Assembly (NCBI RefSeq): GCF_002099425.1
Contig: NW_018343982.1
Span: forward strand, 12,688,501 to 12,752,500
Source: Phascolarctos cinereus
Taxonomy: Eukaryota > Chordata > Mammalia > Diprotodontia > Phascolarctidae
DNA length: 64,000 nt
Direction: 5' to 3'
The notes under the pieces were generated by a model. That model did not search any database. It saw only the letters and a program-made list of their open reading frames with translations, and had not been told where the DNA came from. Shown piece by piece: positions 45,121 through 55,937 of this stretch; position 1 is the stretch's first letter; each line of letters begins with the position of its first letter. Both the position numbers and the translations under genes were made by a program.

Positions 45121-46837
45121 CACCTCCATGACTCCTTGTCCATAACTTGGCTATATCTTCCTATGAATCTACCAGATGGGCCCACCCATTGGGCTAGAGG
45201 CCTTTTTCCTATAGGCTTTTTAATGTTATATAGATGCCAATACAGTACACAGACTAGTCATCCATTATCTCTCTCTCTCTCTTGTTACCTGACCAGCCCA
45301 CCTCCTTTTCTGATCATACAACTCCTGAATAATACACTCGGTGCTGTGTTTGGTTTATAAGATATTATTAGGAACATGCCACTGTCTGCTTATAGCCATT
45401 ATACATCCCTTCATTGCCCTTGAGAACATTGCAGTTTTGACTCTTGGGAGCTTTTAGGAGACAATGAAATATATTTAAATACTGTGAATATGTGATAAAT
45501 ATATGGTTCATTTGGAATTTTATAGAAGAAAGATGGGGATAATTTTTAAGGACTGTCTATTAAGCTTTAAAAAGTATCAACGGAATCAGAGCACTATAAT
45601 CATTCACAACATCTCCTAAAGAGATTGTGCTGTAGACAATAAAAGAAAAAAAATTCTTCCATTCTTAAGAGTTTGGAAGTCCAAAATGGAAGTCAAAAGT
45701 ACTAAATTGCCTCTATTCCAACAAACCACAGGATCAAGTTTATAACACAGACCTTGCTAACACAACGATGTAAATAAAATGCACACACGGATTTCAATTA
45801 TGCATGGGAAAACCTTGATAAAAAGGAGAAATGCTTAAGATGAGGCAAAAATGAAGTTTACAATTGTCATACCTTTGCAAACTGGACTGAAGCATCCTGA
45901 GCCTGTGAATATTCTGTTTTATTCCTTCCCTTTCTCCCTTGTGTAATACATTATTCCCTTTGAATGGACTTCTAATGCAGCTTAACCCTGTTTCTGAAAG
46001 TGTAGATCAGCTTAATTTCTTTCATTAATATGAGCTTTTCTCCTTTCAAGCAAGACTATCAAGTGCCTTTCTTCTTTGTACCATTTCCTGAAAAATGGAA
46101 GGCAACTGAAGAAAGTGTCTGATTTCTGCTCTCCTTTTCTAAGTCCAAGCCACTGAAACTAAGGAACCTATTCTGAAATATTGGGTCTCCATTTTCATTC
46201 CATAGGAAAAAGACACTTGATTGCCTGTGAGCTGAGACAACAGGCTAGCTGCCTTGAATGCTTGCTAAATTAATTCTACTTTACTAATGTGGCTCAAAAC
46301 TATATTTTTATATCAATATAAATACTCATTAAATAGCAAATACTAAGCTATCTATGCAAACTGTTGGAAAAGGCTCATTTTTATTTATAGATGAATTTTG
46401 ATTGGAATACCATTAAAAGTGTTTTAGTTAGGAGATGTTAAAATGATTAATGTGCAGTTGTTTGCATTTTTAATATTTCACTCATATATCAGATCAGTAT
46501 TTGTGCAGTGTCAAACTTTATTCTGTTCTTGTCAAAACACTTATTACTGCTGACAGGTATAACACAGCCACATTAATCCTTAATTCCTTGACTCAATTTT
46601 CTAATTGCTTTTCTGGCATGCAATGGTGGCCATTTAGTCTTATACGATATATTCATCATGTGATATAATAATGTACTTTAAAAATTAGACATACTGCTTA
46701 AAGTGCCTGCATAGAAGGAGAAAAATCCTCCATAGGATTGAAACTTTCAAGGCCTCCAGCATTTAAGTTAAATATTAGTTATTGAAGGGGATGAATGTCT
46801 CAAACCTTTCACACGACCTACTGGTTTGTTCATCTTC
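45121..46837. other. Intron, unique-looking; possible conserved non-coding stretch
   Basis: No repeat recognised. 46280-46720 is rich in TAAT/ATTA words, without microsatellite structure. Confidence 0.45.
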
Positions 46838-46975
46838 CACAGAATCAGAGAAATTTAGTACTGGGAGGCACATCAGAGATTACTTACTACATCCTTCCTT
46901 CTTGATGAGAAACTGAAGCCCAGAGAACCTTCCTCAGCATTGCAGTAAGCTCATGTCAGAGCATTGCCATAATAG
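46838..46975 (-). mobile_element. MIR-type SINE fragment
   Basis: CACAGAATCAGAGAAATTTAG, GATGAGAAACTGAAGCCCAG and CAGTAAGCTCATGTCAGAG in antisense. Confidence 0.7.
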
Positions 46976-47184
46976 AAAATTATCACATATCATCACACAA
47001 TATCAGTCTATGGGCTGAAGTTAATCTATGCTGAGATAACAAAGCTGAGGGAATGGGGTCATATTATGGGTTCTCAAGAAAACTCACTGGGGTTACTTTC
47101 CATTTCTTTACTCTCTAATTTCTACAGAGTTTTACATGTAAACTAAATGACTAGCAACAGACCAAAAGATACAAGCTGTGCTTT
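46976..47184. other. Intron, no clear feature
   Basis: Unique sequence. Confidence 0.5.
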
Positions 47185-47268
47185 GCCTTTATCTGTTACC
47201 CCAGTGCTTAGCACAGCGCCTGGCACATAGCAGGCATTTAATAAATGTTTATTGACTGACTAATCAAC
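47185..47268 (+). mobile_element. L2-type LINE 3' terminus
   Basis: CCCAGTGCTTAGCACAGCGC, CTGGCACATAGCAGGCATTT and AATAAATGTTTATTGACTGA. It is very close to the expected terminal consensus and better preserved than most L2 ends here. Confidence 0.9.
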
Positions 47269-47844
47269 CGGATATTTTCTTGAATGGCCTCCCTGGAATC
47301 TCTTCTCTCTTAAATTCCTTTCAGGTTCAGATTTAAAAGAACTTACAAACTACACTTGCAATAAGTGACATCCAAGAAAAAACTGGAGGTCTTTCTAATT
47401 GAAGTACTAAATTGGGGCCCTACAGTGACCTGTTTCATATTGATCCGGGGAGATTGAATCTCATCTATTGTTTTCCAGTATGCATAGCATCCCCAATAAA
47501 TCAGATTCCTAGGAGACTGGTGAACTGTGAACTGTCACACTTGAAAAGTCAAGCAAAAGTTTTGGTTTAGGCAATTCATAGTCACCTCAATACTACCATT
47601 CAGAAACCTGAAATCATGAGGGAAGTTCAATCAAGTTGACCTCCTTGGAACCTTAGGGCAACTCCTCTTGTCAGATAGCCAGCAGAGGTACCCTGCAAAT
47701 CTACACCAGATCATTCTCAGTCTACTGGATTTGAGCAGAACCACATTGAGCCTCATATATGAGAATGTCCAAGAGGGGCCCATGAGCATTCTGCATTTAG
47801 TTAGCACATTCATTTACTCCAATGAATCTAAGGAGGAAAGAGCA
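47269..47844. other. Intron, no clear feature
   Basis: Opposite-strand frames at 47631-47813 and 47668-47925 have no domain. Confidence 0.5.
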
Positions 47845-48040
47845 AACAATAAAAATGATATGGTCCCCTGCCCTCAAGAAACTTACACTTTACTGGAGGA
47901 AAACAACATGTACAGAGATGAGTGAATACAAAATATATATTAAATGGATTTTAAAATAAATTAGAGGAGAGCATTAGCAAATGAGGGGGTCAGAGTGTAC
48001 TTCGTGAAGGACTTAGCACTTGAGCTCAGCCCTTTATATA
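47845..48040 (-). mobile_element. L2-type LINE 3' fragment
   Basis: CCTGCCCTCAAGAAACTTAC, GGAGGAAAACAACATGTAC, GGACTTAGCACTTGAGCTCA in antisense. Confidence 0.7.
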
Positions 48041-49078
48041 CTCTAAATGCACAGTGAAAAATGGTAATGTTAAGTGGGAAACCATCTAACGGTTTCCAGG
48101 TTTTGTCTTAAGACACTTGCTAAGGGGCTTAAGGAATACATTGAAAACCTCAGCAAGTTTTCTGGTCATTCATTTGTATAATTAGGCACTACGTGCAGAA
48201 ATCCATATCCACATTGTTTAAGCATATTGTATATGCCAAAAAGAGGGATTTGAAAATAAAATACTAGGTATAAACAAAATAAAACAAAATTCACACCCCA
48301 CTGTAATGTACTGAGCAAGTGCTTTGGAAAGGAAATTTATGCTTAATAATTGTAAAACTGTCACTGATTTTTTTTTCTGGCACTGTTTAATTCTGGCTGT
48401 TTTCTGCTCACCAGACCTAGCAATGCCTAGGAGTAGATCCTGGTTGCTAAGTGCTGTAGGCAAACCTGCTCCTGATCATTTTCAAAGGCAACAATGGGAA
48501 ATGCAGGATAAATTGCACATTTCAGCAAGCATTGTGAAATGAACGTAATTCACGATCGTGTTGTTTTTGTTAACCAACAAATACCAGAAATATAATTATC
48601 AGAAATATTAGTTTTCTTTTCACAATTTTCTGTTACAAAGTTAAATAATAAAAATGGTTTCTGGTGTTAAAATTCTGTAAAGCAAATTAAATCTTTCTTT
48701 GAACCCCGAATAACACTAATTAGGGTGGAGTTTGAAATAGGAAAGTATTAACCACTAGTTTTTAATTGTAATTAGTAGATAATGTTTCTTTTTGCTAATT
48801 TTCTTTTATGAAAATTTTGGTAGACAAAAGTAAATATGATCTATATAATAATAGTTATGTTGCATAATTATCTTGAAGGGGGCCATAGGCAAAAGTGGCA
48901 GCCAACAGTCTCTTATTTACTGACCTTCCCAGAATTACAACATTCTATTCTTCCACTTGATGGACATTTCAATTGTTGATGTATTACAAAGAGTTTCATT
49001 GCCACTGAGTTTCTTGCTTTTAAGTGTTATAGTCTACTTGTCACATTTTTCCTCTGTACTTAAAAAAAAAAGTTGATC
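48041..49078. other. Intron, unique-looking; possible conserved non-coding stretch
   Basis: 48540-48860 is rich in TAATTA-like words (CACTAATTAGGGTGG, TTTTTAATTGTAATTAG), with no repeat family recognised. Confidence 0.45.
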
Positions 49079-49093
49079 AATGCTCAGTATTTT

Positions 49094-49376
49094 TCTTTTT
49101 TTAATGTTTTATTTTCCCAATTACATATAAAGATAATTTTTAACAATAATTTTTTAAAAAATTCTGAGTTACAAATTCTCTCCCTCCACTTCCCCCTTCT
49201 TGAGACAGTAAGCAATTTTATATAGATTATACAAGTGTAATCATGCAAAACTTATTTCCATATTAGCATGTTGTGGTATAAGACACACATACACACCCCA
49301 AAAAGAAAAAAAGTAAAAGATAATATGCTTCAATCTACGTTCAGTCTCCATCAGTTCTTTCTCTGGATGTGGATAA
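49094..49376 (-). mobile_element. 5'-truncated marsupial L1, 3' UTR only
   Basis: Antisense 3' UTR of the same L1 family as 15710-16411 (AATATGCTTCAATCTACG, CTTTCTCTGGATGTGG). Bounded by a perfect 15-bp duplication AATGCTCAGTATTTT at 49079-49093 and 49377-49391. Read in the element's sense, the insertion point is TTTT/AAAATA, the L1 endonuclease preference. Confidence 0.95.
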
Positions 49377-49391
49377 AATGCTCAGTATTTT

Positions 49392-50107
49392 AAAATCCTT
49401 TATTTCAAAATTTTTTTAACATGAAATTCCATTGAGAGATTATCTGCTACTTGCTACATTGCCATATTTGTTGCCCCAAATCCCCTAAACATGGAGGAAT
49501 TTTTATTTCTCAACTTTGTTTTGTTTATAATAATTAAGTTATACAGCTTTAATTTTAGTCACTAATATTATTTATTTTTATTTATCTGTAATTCCACTTT
49601 TTCCTCCTACCCCTAAGGTTTCTAGGCTCATCTGTATCTATGATACCCTGGGAACTGGCCCCTAATGGGTCAGTTTCTTTTCTTTTTTTTCTTTTTTTTT
49701 CTTTTTATTTATTTATTTATTTTCTTTACTTCATCCCTCCACCTGGAGTTAAATTAGTGTGTCTGTTGTCTAGATTGCCAAATGTAGATAATGGTCCTCC
49801 AACAGGCACTCAAAATACAACACAGGTATTAAACCTTTATTTCACCTACCACCACAGAAAATGCTTGAAACATAAAAGGCTCCCAGGAGCCCATGAACAA
49901 ATTTAAAATGTAATAACATTCAAATCAGACTATTCTTAAAATGTAAAGACACTATAAGGGATTGCTGAATAAATATTTTTTCAATCACCTGAGTCCTGCC
50001 CCACTTGAGCAATTCCTGGCAATAGTAAAATTGGCAAGGGCCACATCCCTTCTGTCCTCCATCACCTCCCATTACATGACTGTACTCTTCAGCTAGAGCG
50101 TGGAAGG
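49392..50107. other. Intron, with a T-rich low-complexity tract
   Basis: 49676-49730 is T-rich (TTTTTTCTTTT then TTTA repeats). Otherwise nothing was recognised. Confidence 0.5.
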
Positions 50108-50285
50108 TAGGCTCACTTGGGGGCTGAGAATCTGGTTTAATATCCTAGTTCTGCAACTTTTTTCAAGGTCACTTGTGACCCTCATCAAGTCACTTTCCCC
50201 TTTTTGGGCCTCATTTTCTCATTTGCAAAATGTAAATATTGGACTATAGTCTGTAAGACCTTTTCCATCTCTAAATCTCAAATCC
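50108..50285 (+). mobile_element. MIR-type SINE
   Basis: AATATCCTAGTTCTGCAACT, ATCAAGTCACTTTCCCC, GGGCCTCATTTTCTCATTTG and CCATCTCTAAATCTCAAATC in sense. Confidence 0.8.
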
Positions 50286-50716
50286 CTCTCCAGTTGGTAG
50301 GGTCTTAAGGAGATCCACTTCTAGAAGGTCAGTACCTGACTCAAACTAGGGAACTCTCAGCTTCACAAGAAACTGAAAACACTTGAACTTGCATAGAAAA
50401 TCCATTCTGAATCAGTCTGCACTAATCTCTGACCTGGTCTCAGAAGAAAACAGAGAGTTAGAAGAGAGGCAGGAAGGATCTCAAGATTGATGAATTCCTC
50501 TTAGGCTACATGGACAAGCATAGAAAGCTCACCATGTCCTTTTTCTGACTCATAACTTTCTGCTCCTGAAGTGGATGGAAATGGGAGAACTACCATCACC
50601 ACCCCTCAAACAGTTTCTGTGCCATTGTCTGGAATTCTAAGGGATGAAAAGCATGGGAAAAGAAAACAAACAAACAAAAAACTTTGGGCCATCTCGCAGC
50701 TTGCTTATGTAGACCA
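50286..50716. other. Intron, no clear feature
   Basis: Unique sequence with an A-rich patch near 50660-50680. Confidence 0.5.
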
Positions 50717-50966
50717 TTTGTTGTCATTCAGACGTTTTCAGTAGGGTCACACTCTCCATGACATTTGGGGTTTTCTTGGCAAAGATACTGGAGTGGTTTG
50801 CCATCTGCTTCTTCAGCTCATTTTACAGATGAAGAAACAGAGGCAAATAGAGGCAAAGCTGAGTGCCCAGGGGCATACAGCTAGTAAGTATCTGAGACCA
50901 TATTTGAACTCAGGTTTTCCTTATTCCAAGTTCAGCGCTTTATCCATTGCATCACCTAGTTGCCTA
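50717..50966 (-). mobile_element. Marsupial SINE, near full length
   Basis: Antisense: TTGTTGTCATTCAGACG, GGGTTTTCTTGGCAAAGATA, CTGGAGTGGTTTGCCATC, ACAGATGAAGAAACAGAGGC, GCATACAGCTAGTAAGTATC, CCATTGCATCACCTAGTTGC. Confidence 0.9.
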
Positions 50967-50974
50967 TTAAGACT

Positions 50975-51070
50975 GTAGAATTTATAAAGCTTTGTGTTAG
51001 TCACTGGAGTTACAAGCACAGAAATGAAATAATCCCTGCTCTTAAGGAGCTTATAAGTATATAAGCTATA
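50975..51070 (-). mobile_element. L2-type LINE terminal fragment
   Basis: GCTTTGTGTTAGTCACTGG, GAAATGAAATAATCCCTGC and TCTTAAGGAGCTTATAAG in antisense. Confidence 0.65.
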
Positions 51071-51669
51071 TAATGGAATTATATATAAGTATATAATGGG
51101 GAAGATTTGTGGTTCCAACAAGAGTTCATTCCTGCCTCCTACCCTGACATACAGTGATCAATAATCTTAGAGGTAGGCCTATTCTTGAGGACCAATTAAA
51201 AGGGTGGCCTCAGCAAGAGCCCGAGGGTTCATGTCTGTCTCCCTAGGAGGCTGCCTGCAGACAGAGGTCCATGACCTGGAATCTCATCCAGTTTGTTAGG
51301 AGAAGAAGAGAGAACACACACAACTGGTCCCAATCACTGTGTTACGTGTGTATTAATAACATAATTATTTCAAATTATTCCTACGGGACAGTAGAAATAA
51401 CAAAGTATTGTTTACTAAAGTCTAATTAAGTAGAATCAGTGATTGCTTTTCCATATCAGGGATATTTAGAAAACTTAGTGGAACTAAATAAATATTTATT
51501 AAATACCCCCCCTCTATGCAAAGGTCTCAACTAGAAACTTATGCTAAAACAAGCCACCCTCTTCCCATGATACTTTACCACATGCAGAAGACTCTAACCA
51601 AAAAAAACAACAACACATCCGTAGTATATAAGAGAACTATCAAGTAATGCAAGAGGACTTTTGATACTT
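51071..51669. other. Intron, no clear feature
   Basis: A short antisense L2-end word lies at about 51485-51525 (AATATTTATTAAATACC). The rest is unique. Confidence 0.5.
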
Positions 51670-51775
51670 AATTTTTAAGCGTTCGTTAAGTGCCTAGTAT
51701 GTGTCAAACAGTGTGATAGGTTTTGGGAAACAAAGAAATGATGAAACGTCCCTGGCCCTAAAAGAGCAAAACTTG
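51670..51775 (-). mobile_element. L2-type LINE terminal fragment
   Basis: GCGTTCGTTAAGTGCCTAGT, ATGTGTCAAACAGTGTGAT and CGTCCCTGGCCCTAAAAGAG in antisense. Confidence 0.7.
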
Positions 51776-52939
51776 AATTAATTATGTTTTCACATTTATT
51801 CAAAATTTTTATCATATATTCCCTTTCAATAATTTATCATTCTTTTTTATTAAGTTGACAATTATATATAACTTTTCATGTAATTATAAAGTTTAATAGA
51901 TTAGGAAAATGATTCAAAATAATGTGTTCCTTTTTTTGCCTCCAAATGGGTCAAATATATCTTCAAAATACATATGCATACATGCATATATTATAAAAGA
52001 AATATAATTTTATTCTAATTTTGAACTAAATATTTAAAAAACTAAGTTACTAAAGGTTAAACACTTGTTGCTCTGATTGTGAATACACCTATCACTTTGC
52101 TTAATACAAAATAAGCTGCGGTAGTTACAGACCTCACAACATTTTCTCAGAAAAAATTTTTATGTCCTGTAATTCTTTAGTGGTCACTGGCCTTTATCTT
52201 GAAAACTCCAAAACTGTGCCTGCATAATGATAATTTTTAAAACCTAAGATTTATGCTGCTATAAAGGAACAACCTTTTATAACCACATAAAACTATTGTC
52301 ACCAAAAATTTCAGTCTAAATTTTACATGAAGAAAGACATATTTTATTTTTAATGCCTCCTTTGTTAAACTTTCTGGAAACTGCAGCAGTCTAACAGATA
52401 TAGGTGAATAACTATGTGTAGCTAAGTTATTTCTGAACAGGTCAGTTAGCATCAGTGGAGAAACCTAAACAAGCCATTAATTCCAATAATTAAAGCACAA
52501 TCATTTTCCTCTTGTGCCTATTTTTGTCTTTATACAAAGATGTGGCTTTGATATTTCTCCCTAAGGTAATTCATGCAGAGTGACTTGAATAGTATTACCT
52601 CAATTACCATCTCTAAGCTAAAATTATACCCTCACATCATGGAAGGTGGTATTGTATTTAACCCATGATTCCTTTGGTGTTTCAGTGGGAAGACATCCAT
52701 GCGACCCCCTTGATTCCTGCAGGCATATTCTTAATATAAATGCATTTGGGGAGTTATTAAATATGTATGTCACTGAATAAATTGCCATAAAAACTTGCCA
52801 ACAGAGTCCTTTAGACTTGTGACCATTTAATTAGACAAGAGGTATTGTTTAGTATGTCACTGGCTAAAGAAGAGAATGGAGGGAAATTATCTTAGTTTGC
52901 ATCAATTTGTAGCTCAACTAAGTACACAGAGAACAGTAA
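51776..52939. other. Intron, unique-looking; possible conserved non-coding stretch
   Basis: 52040-52480 shows mixed composition without repeat words and no open frame of note. Confidence 0.45.
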
Positions 52940-53085
52940 AATTAATTTAACAAATATTTATTTATTACCTATTGTGTACATGACACTGTGCATGTGCTGG
53001 GAATACAAAGAAGTAGAAAACAGAACCCTACATGTAAAGAGTCCAACTCAGAAGACAGGCCAAACATATGTGAAAAGTTCTAGAA
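52940..53085 (-). mobile_element. L2-type LINE terminal fragment
   Basis: ACAAATATTTATTTATTACC, ATTGTGTACATGACACTGTG and GTGCTGGGAATACAAAGAAG in antisense. Confidence 0.75.
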
Positions 53086-53109
53086 CCTTATAAAGGTTAA
53101 AAGAATTCA

Positions 53110-53668
53110 TGATTATGAATGACACTTATGTAACTCTCTAAGTTTTGCCAAACCCTTTACATGTATTATATAAGTTATGTCGAGGCATCCAGATCTCAGA
53201 GCGGAGAGAGAGTTGGAGTGGGTAATATGAAGACACAACTGAAAACCCTGGCTCAGATGATTTCTTGTTGTGTGACCATGGGCAAGTCCTTCTCTAAGCC
53301 TCAATTTCCTCATCTCTACAATGGGAACAATAATAGCTCATGCTTCACGGAGTTGTTGAGACATTCAAACAAGATACCATATATAAAATGCTTTGCAAAC
53401 CTTAAAGCATTACATATAAAACACCAGGTAATTGATAATGCTGCTGTTGCTGCTGCTGCTGATGATGGCAATGATGGCATTTGAGCTTCACAATACCCTC
53501 ACGAGTTATGTGCTAGCATTGTATTGTGCCCATTCTGTAGATGAGAAAACTAAGACAGAAGTTAAGTGACATACCCAGGGTCACACAGTTACTAACTGTC
53601 AAAGGCAGAATTCAAACCCAGGTCCTCCTGGCTTCAAGTCCAGCATCTTTGTCACTATATCATGCTGT
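53110..53668 (-). mobile_element. CORE/MIR-type SINE, split by a second SINE
   Basis: Left part 53110-53175 (AAGTTTTGCCAAACCCTTTA). Right part 53480-53668 (GAGCTTCACAATACCCTCAC, CTGTAGATGAGAAAACTAAG, CCAGGGTCACACAGTTAC, CAAACCCAGGTCCTCCTGG, CACTATATCATGCTG). It ends about 70 bp before the ATRNL1 exon acceptor. Confidence 0.8.
53176..53479 (+). mobile_element. SINE (sense) inserted in the antisense SINE, with a triplet-rich tail
   Basis: AAACCCTGGCTCAGATGATT, TGTTGTGTGACCATGGGCAA, GCCTCAATTTCCTCATCTC, GGGAACAATAATAGCTC, ATGCTTTGCAAACCTTAAAG, then a CTG/GAT triplet-rich end 53440-53479 in place of the usual ATT repeats. Confidence 0.8.
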
Positions 53669-53738
53669 GTCACAATAAAATAATATATATGTACGTTTTA
53701 TATAATGATACCTGCTTAAAATAGATCTTCTTTTCCAG

Positions 53739-53853
53739 GGTGCACCCAAACCAATTGCCATAGAACCGTGTGCAGGAAACAAAGCAGCAGTTCTGACTGT
53801 ATTTCTCTGTCTCCCAAGAGGACCATCAGGTGTTCCTCCCCCTGGTCAATCAG
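53739..53853 (+). CDS. ATRNL1: Internal coding exon of attractin-like 1 (cytoplasmic tail)
   Basis: A 115-nt exon with a pyrimidine-rich acceptor (CTTCTTTTCCAG, AG at 53737-53738) and a near-consensus donor (CAG|GTAAGA, GT at 53854-53855). It enters in phase 0 and leaves one base of a split Gly codon. The 38 full codons begin GAPKPIAIEPCAGNKAAVL and end PPPGQS with no stop. From memory this matches the C-terminal cytoplasmic tail of vertebrate attractin-like 1. The AAVLTVFLCLPRG stretch is closer to ATRNL1 than to attractin, which has AAVLSVFVRLPRG. ATRNL1 is a single-pass membrane protein with CUB, EGF, kelch and C-type lectin domains outside the cell, and its tail is reported to bind the melanocortin-4 receptor. 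The preceding exon (membrane segment and start of the tail) and the last exon were looked for by eye and not found, so both flanking introns are long. Gene identity is by recall, not by search. Confidence 0.9.
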
Positions 53854-54690
53854 GTAAGATGGACATTGATATGTTCTAAGTAACTAGACACTGAATAGTA
53901 TAGGTAGGCTGCCTCATTCAATTTATTTTTCCCTTAGCCTCCAAACAGGATATTCCTCTTTTTATTACACTGAATGCTGTGTGATAAAAAGGCTGAGATG
54001 CCTCTTGAATCTAGAGTAAAAAACCTCTTGACATGGAAAAAGAAGGAACAGAAATTCCCAGAGTAGCTCAGAACATGGGACTCATTACATAGTCCTTCTC
54101 AGCATTTCTGCTTGTACCAAATGTGCAAGCACGGGTATGAGACAGATTTTTTAATGGTTGGAGAGCTAGTCAAAGTCAACTCCTCAATGTTCTTAGGTTA
54201 TCAGTACCACGATGGAGGCCTGGAGTGGAGCACATCCTTTATTTGTGTTTCTAGGCCTTCCTTAAAATTGACTGTGTAGCTGGACTTCAATCAAAGGCCA
54301 AGCAGAGTCTGCCCTTGTTTTTAATATTCTCAGGCATGCTATATTCCCTCTGGTTCCTTTTTCCTTTTATTCATCTATTTCCTGATTGCAATCCCTAGCC
54401 AACTTTAATGAAACGCATGCGTTTTGAGGGCAAGGACTTTTTAAAATCAATTTTCTTTACCCTTCAATCTCTAAGCATATAATAGAGTGCTGTGTCCCAG
54501 GAAGGTTTTCAATAAAGGTAATTGATGATGATCTCATTGCCCTGCCTACGCTTCCTTCCCTTGTTAGGGTTTTATACTGTGCTTTACTTTGTTTTGACCT
54601 TTTTATATTTCCTTATTTCTCTGCTCTATATATTACAACCATAAGAAATATGAAAATATGAAACCCCAAAAGAAAGAAGCTATAAGTTTT
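53854..54690. other. Downstream intron, no clear feature
   Basis: Unique sequence after the donor. No further exon recognised. Confidence 0.5.
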
Positions 54691-54820
54691 ATATATAGAT
54701 ATAGATATAGATATAGATATAGATATAGATATAGATATAGATATAGATATAGATATAGATATAGATATAGATATAGATAGATAGATAGATATGTACACAC
54801 ACACACACACACACACACAC
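54691..54820. repeat. (ATAGAT)n hexanucleotide array followed by (AC)n
   Basis: About 15 ATAGAT units at 54693-54780, a short GATA run to 54792, and about 13 AC units at 54795-54820. Opposite-strand Ile-Ser and Tyr-Leu frames are artefacts of the hexamer. Confidence 0.95.
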
Positions 54821-55497
54821 ATTTATCAGAGCAGGGACTTTACTGAATCAGAGTAAAGGACTGTGGACATGGTGCATTCATAGTCCTTGCTGGTATTTAT
54901 TACAAGTATTGAGATACACATAGACCATGTGTAGCTGGTGGTCCAAAAGAGATGTATTTGCTTTTCATCTGGATGGGTCCCCTCCTATTGTGCTTTCACG
55001 ACCATTTTATAAAACTGGGCACAGCATCTGGAGTGATTTTGCCCTGGTCAGATAAGAAGGATAACTGTAGATAGTGTGCTTAGCTAATGGAAATGTTGTT
55101 TTAAAACTGGGACAGGATCCAAAGCAAACACTTCCATTAATGAACACAGGTCTGTGTTATATGCATCCAGGTTCTTCTAGACCCCTGACAATACAATTCT
55201 CTGCTGTAGAGAGGGAAGACAATTGCCAATACTCAGCCTTCCTTCACCTTTAAAATTCTGACAGATGAAAATGAGCAGAATAAGAATGTGGTTGTTATTT
55301 GGCTGCTTCATATTTTATGTGCCTTATTAACTGGTTAATTCTACCTCTCTTTACGTAATGTATTATTAGACTAAAGTGGCATTTGGGGACAATTATAGAC
55401 TGTATAGTGAAGGTATAGTAATTAGCATCATTCAAATGTACACTCTCTTCTGAAGAAGACTTCTACCAAAATGACAATCCTTGGCTACATGATGCAG
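54821..55497. other. Intron, no clear feature
   Basis: Unique sequence. Confidence 0.5.
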
Positions 55498-55672
55498 ATC
55501 ATAGGATCATGGCACCTTAGAGACCATCTAGGTCAATTGAAGAAACTGAGGTTTAGAGAGATTTAGCAACTTGCTTAAGGTCACAGGGTCATAAATAGCA
55601 GAGGGAGAATTGGAATTCAACTCCTCTGATTCCAAATCCATTGTTATTTCCATTGTATCACATTACCTCTTA
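55498..55672 (-). mobile_element. MIR-type SINE
   Basis: GATCATAGGATCATGGCACC, CTTAGAGACCATCTAGGTC, GAAGAAACTGAGGTTTAGAG, AAGGTCACAGGGTCATAAAT and CCATTGTATCACATTACC in antisense. Confidence 0.8.
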
Positions 55673-55794
55673 TTTAAATGATTATTGAATCATTTTCAGG
55701 AAAAAAAAAAGGATCTAGATGATTCCTGGTATCCATATTTGACCCTTCCTTGTAAAAATGAAAAAGTAACAGAATTATTCACTCAGCCCGTATA

Positions 55795-55840
55795 CACGTA
55801 CAAATATGTATATATGTATACATATATACATATATGCATT

Positions 55841-55876
<36 letters not shown>

Positions 55877-55915
55877 CACATACATACACATATATACATA
55901 CATGTGCATACACAC
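55795..55915. repeat. TATG/(TG)n/(TA)n/CATA compound microsatellite
   Basis: TATATG words, then about 9 TG units and about 9 TA units, then CACATACATACACA words. The arms are partly self-complementary. Confidence 0.9.
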
Positions 55916-55937
55916 TCCATTTCCTCTCTAGCCACAT

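Larger units (their letters stand above)
1..53738 (+). other. ATRNL1: ATRNL1 intron upstream of the recognised exon (partial)
   Basis: Everything before the acceptor at 53737-53738 is inferred to be one ATRNL1 intron, because no other exon was recognised on the + strand. A plausible branch-point A lies about 20 nt before the AG, in CTGCTTAAAATAG. The intron is full of old LINE and SINE fragments in both orientations. Small exons of unfamiliar sequence could have been missed. Confidence 0.7.

Noticed and set aside
54613-54822. Two frames of repeated Ile-Ser or Tyr-Leu
   Set aside because: Product of the ATAGAT hexamer array.
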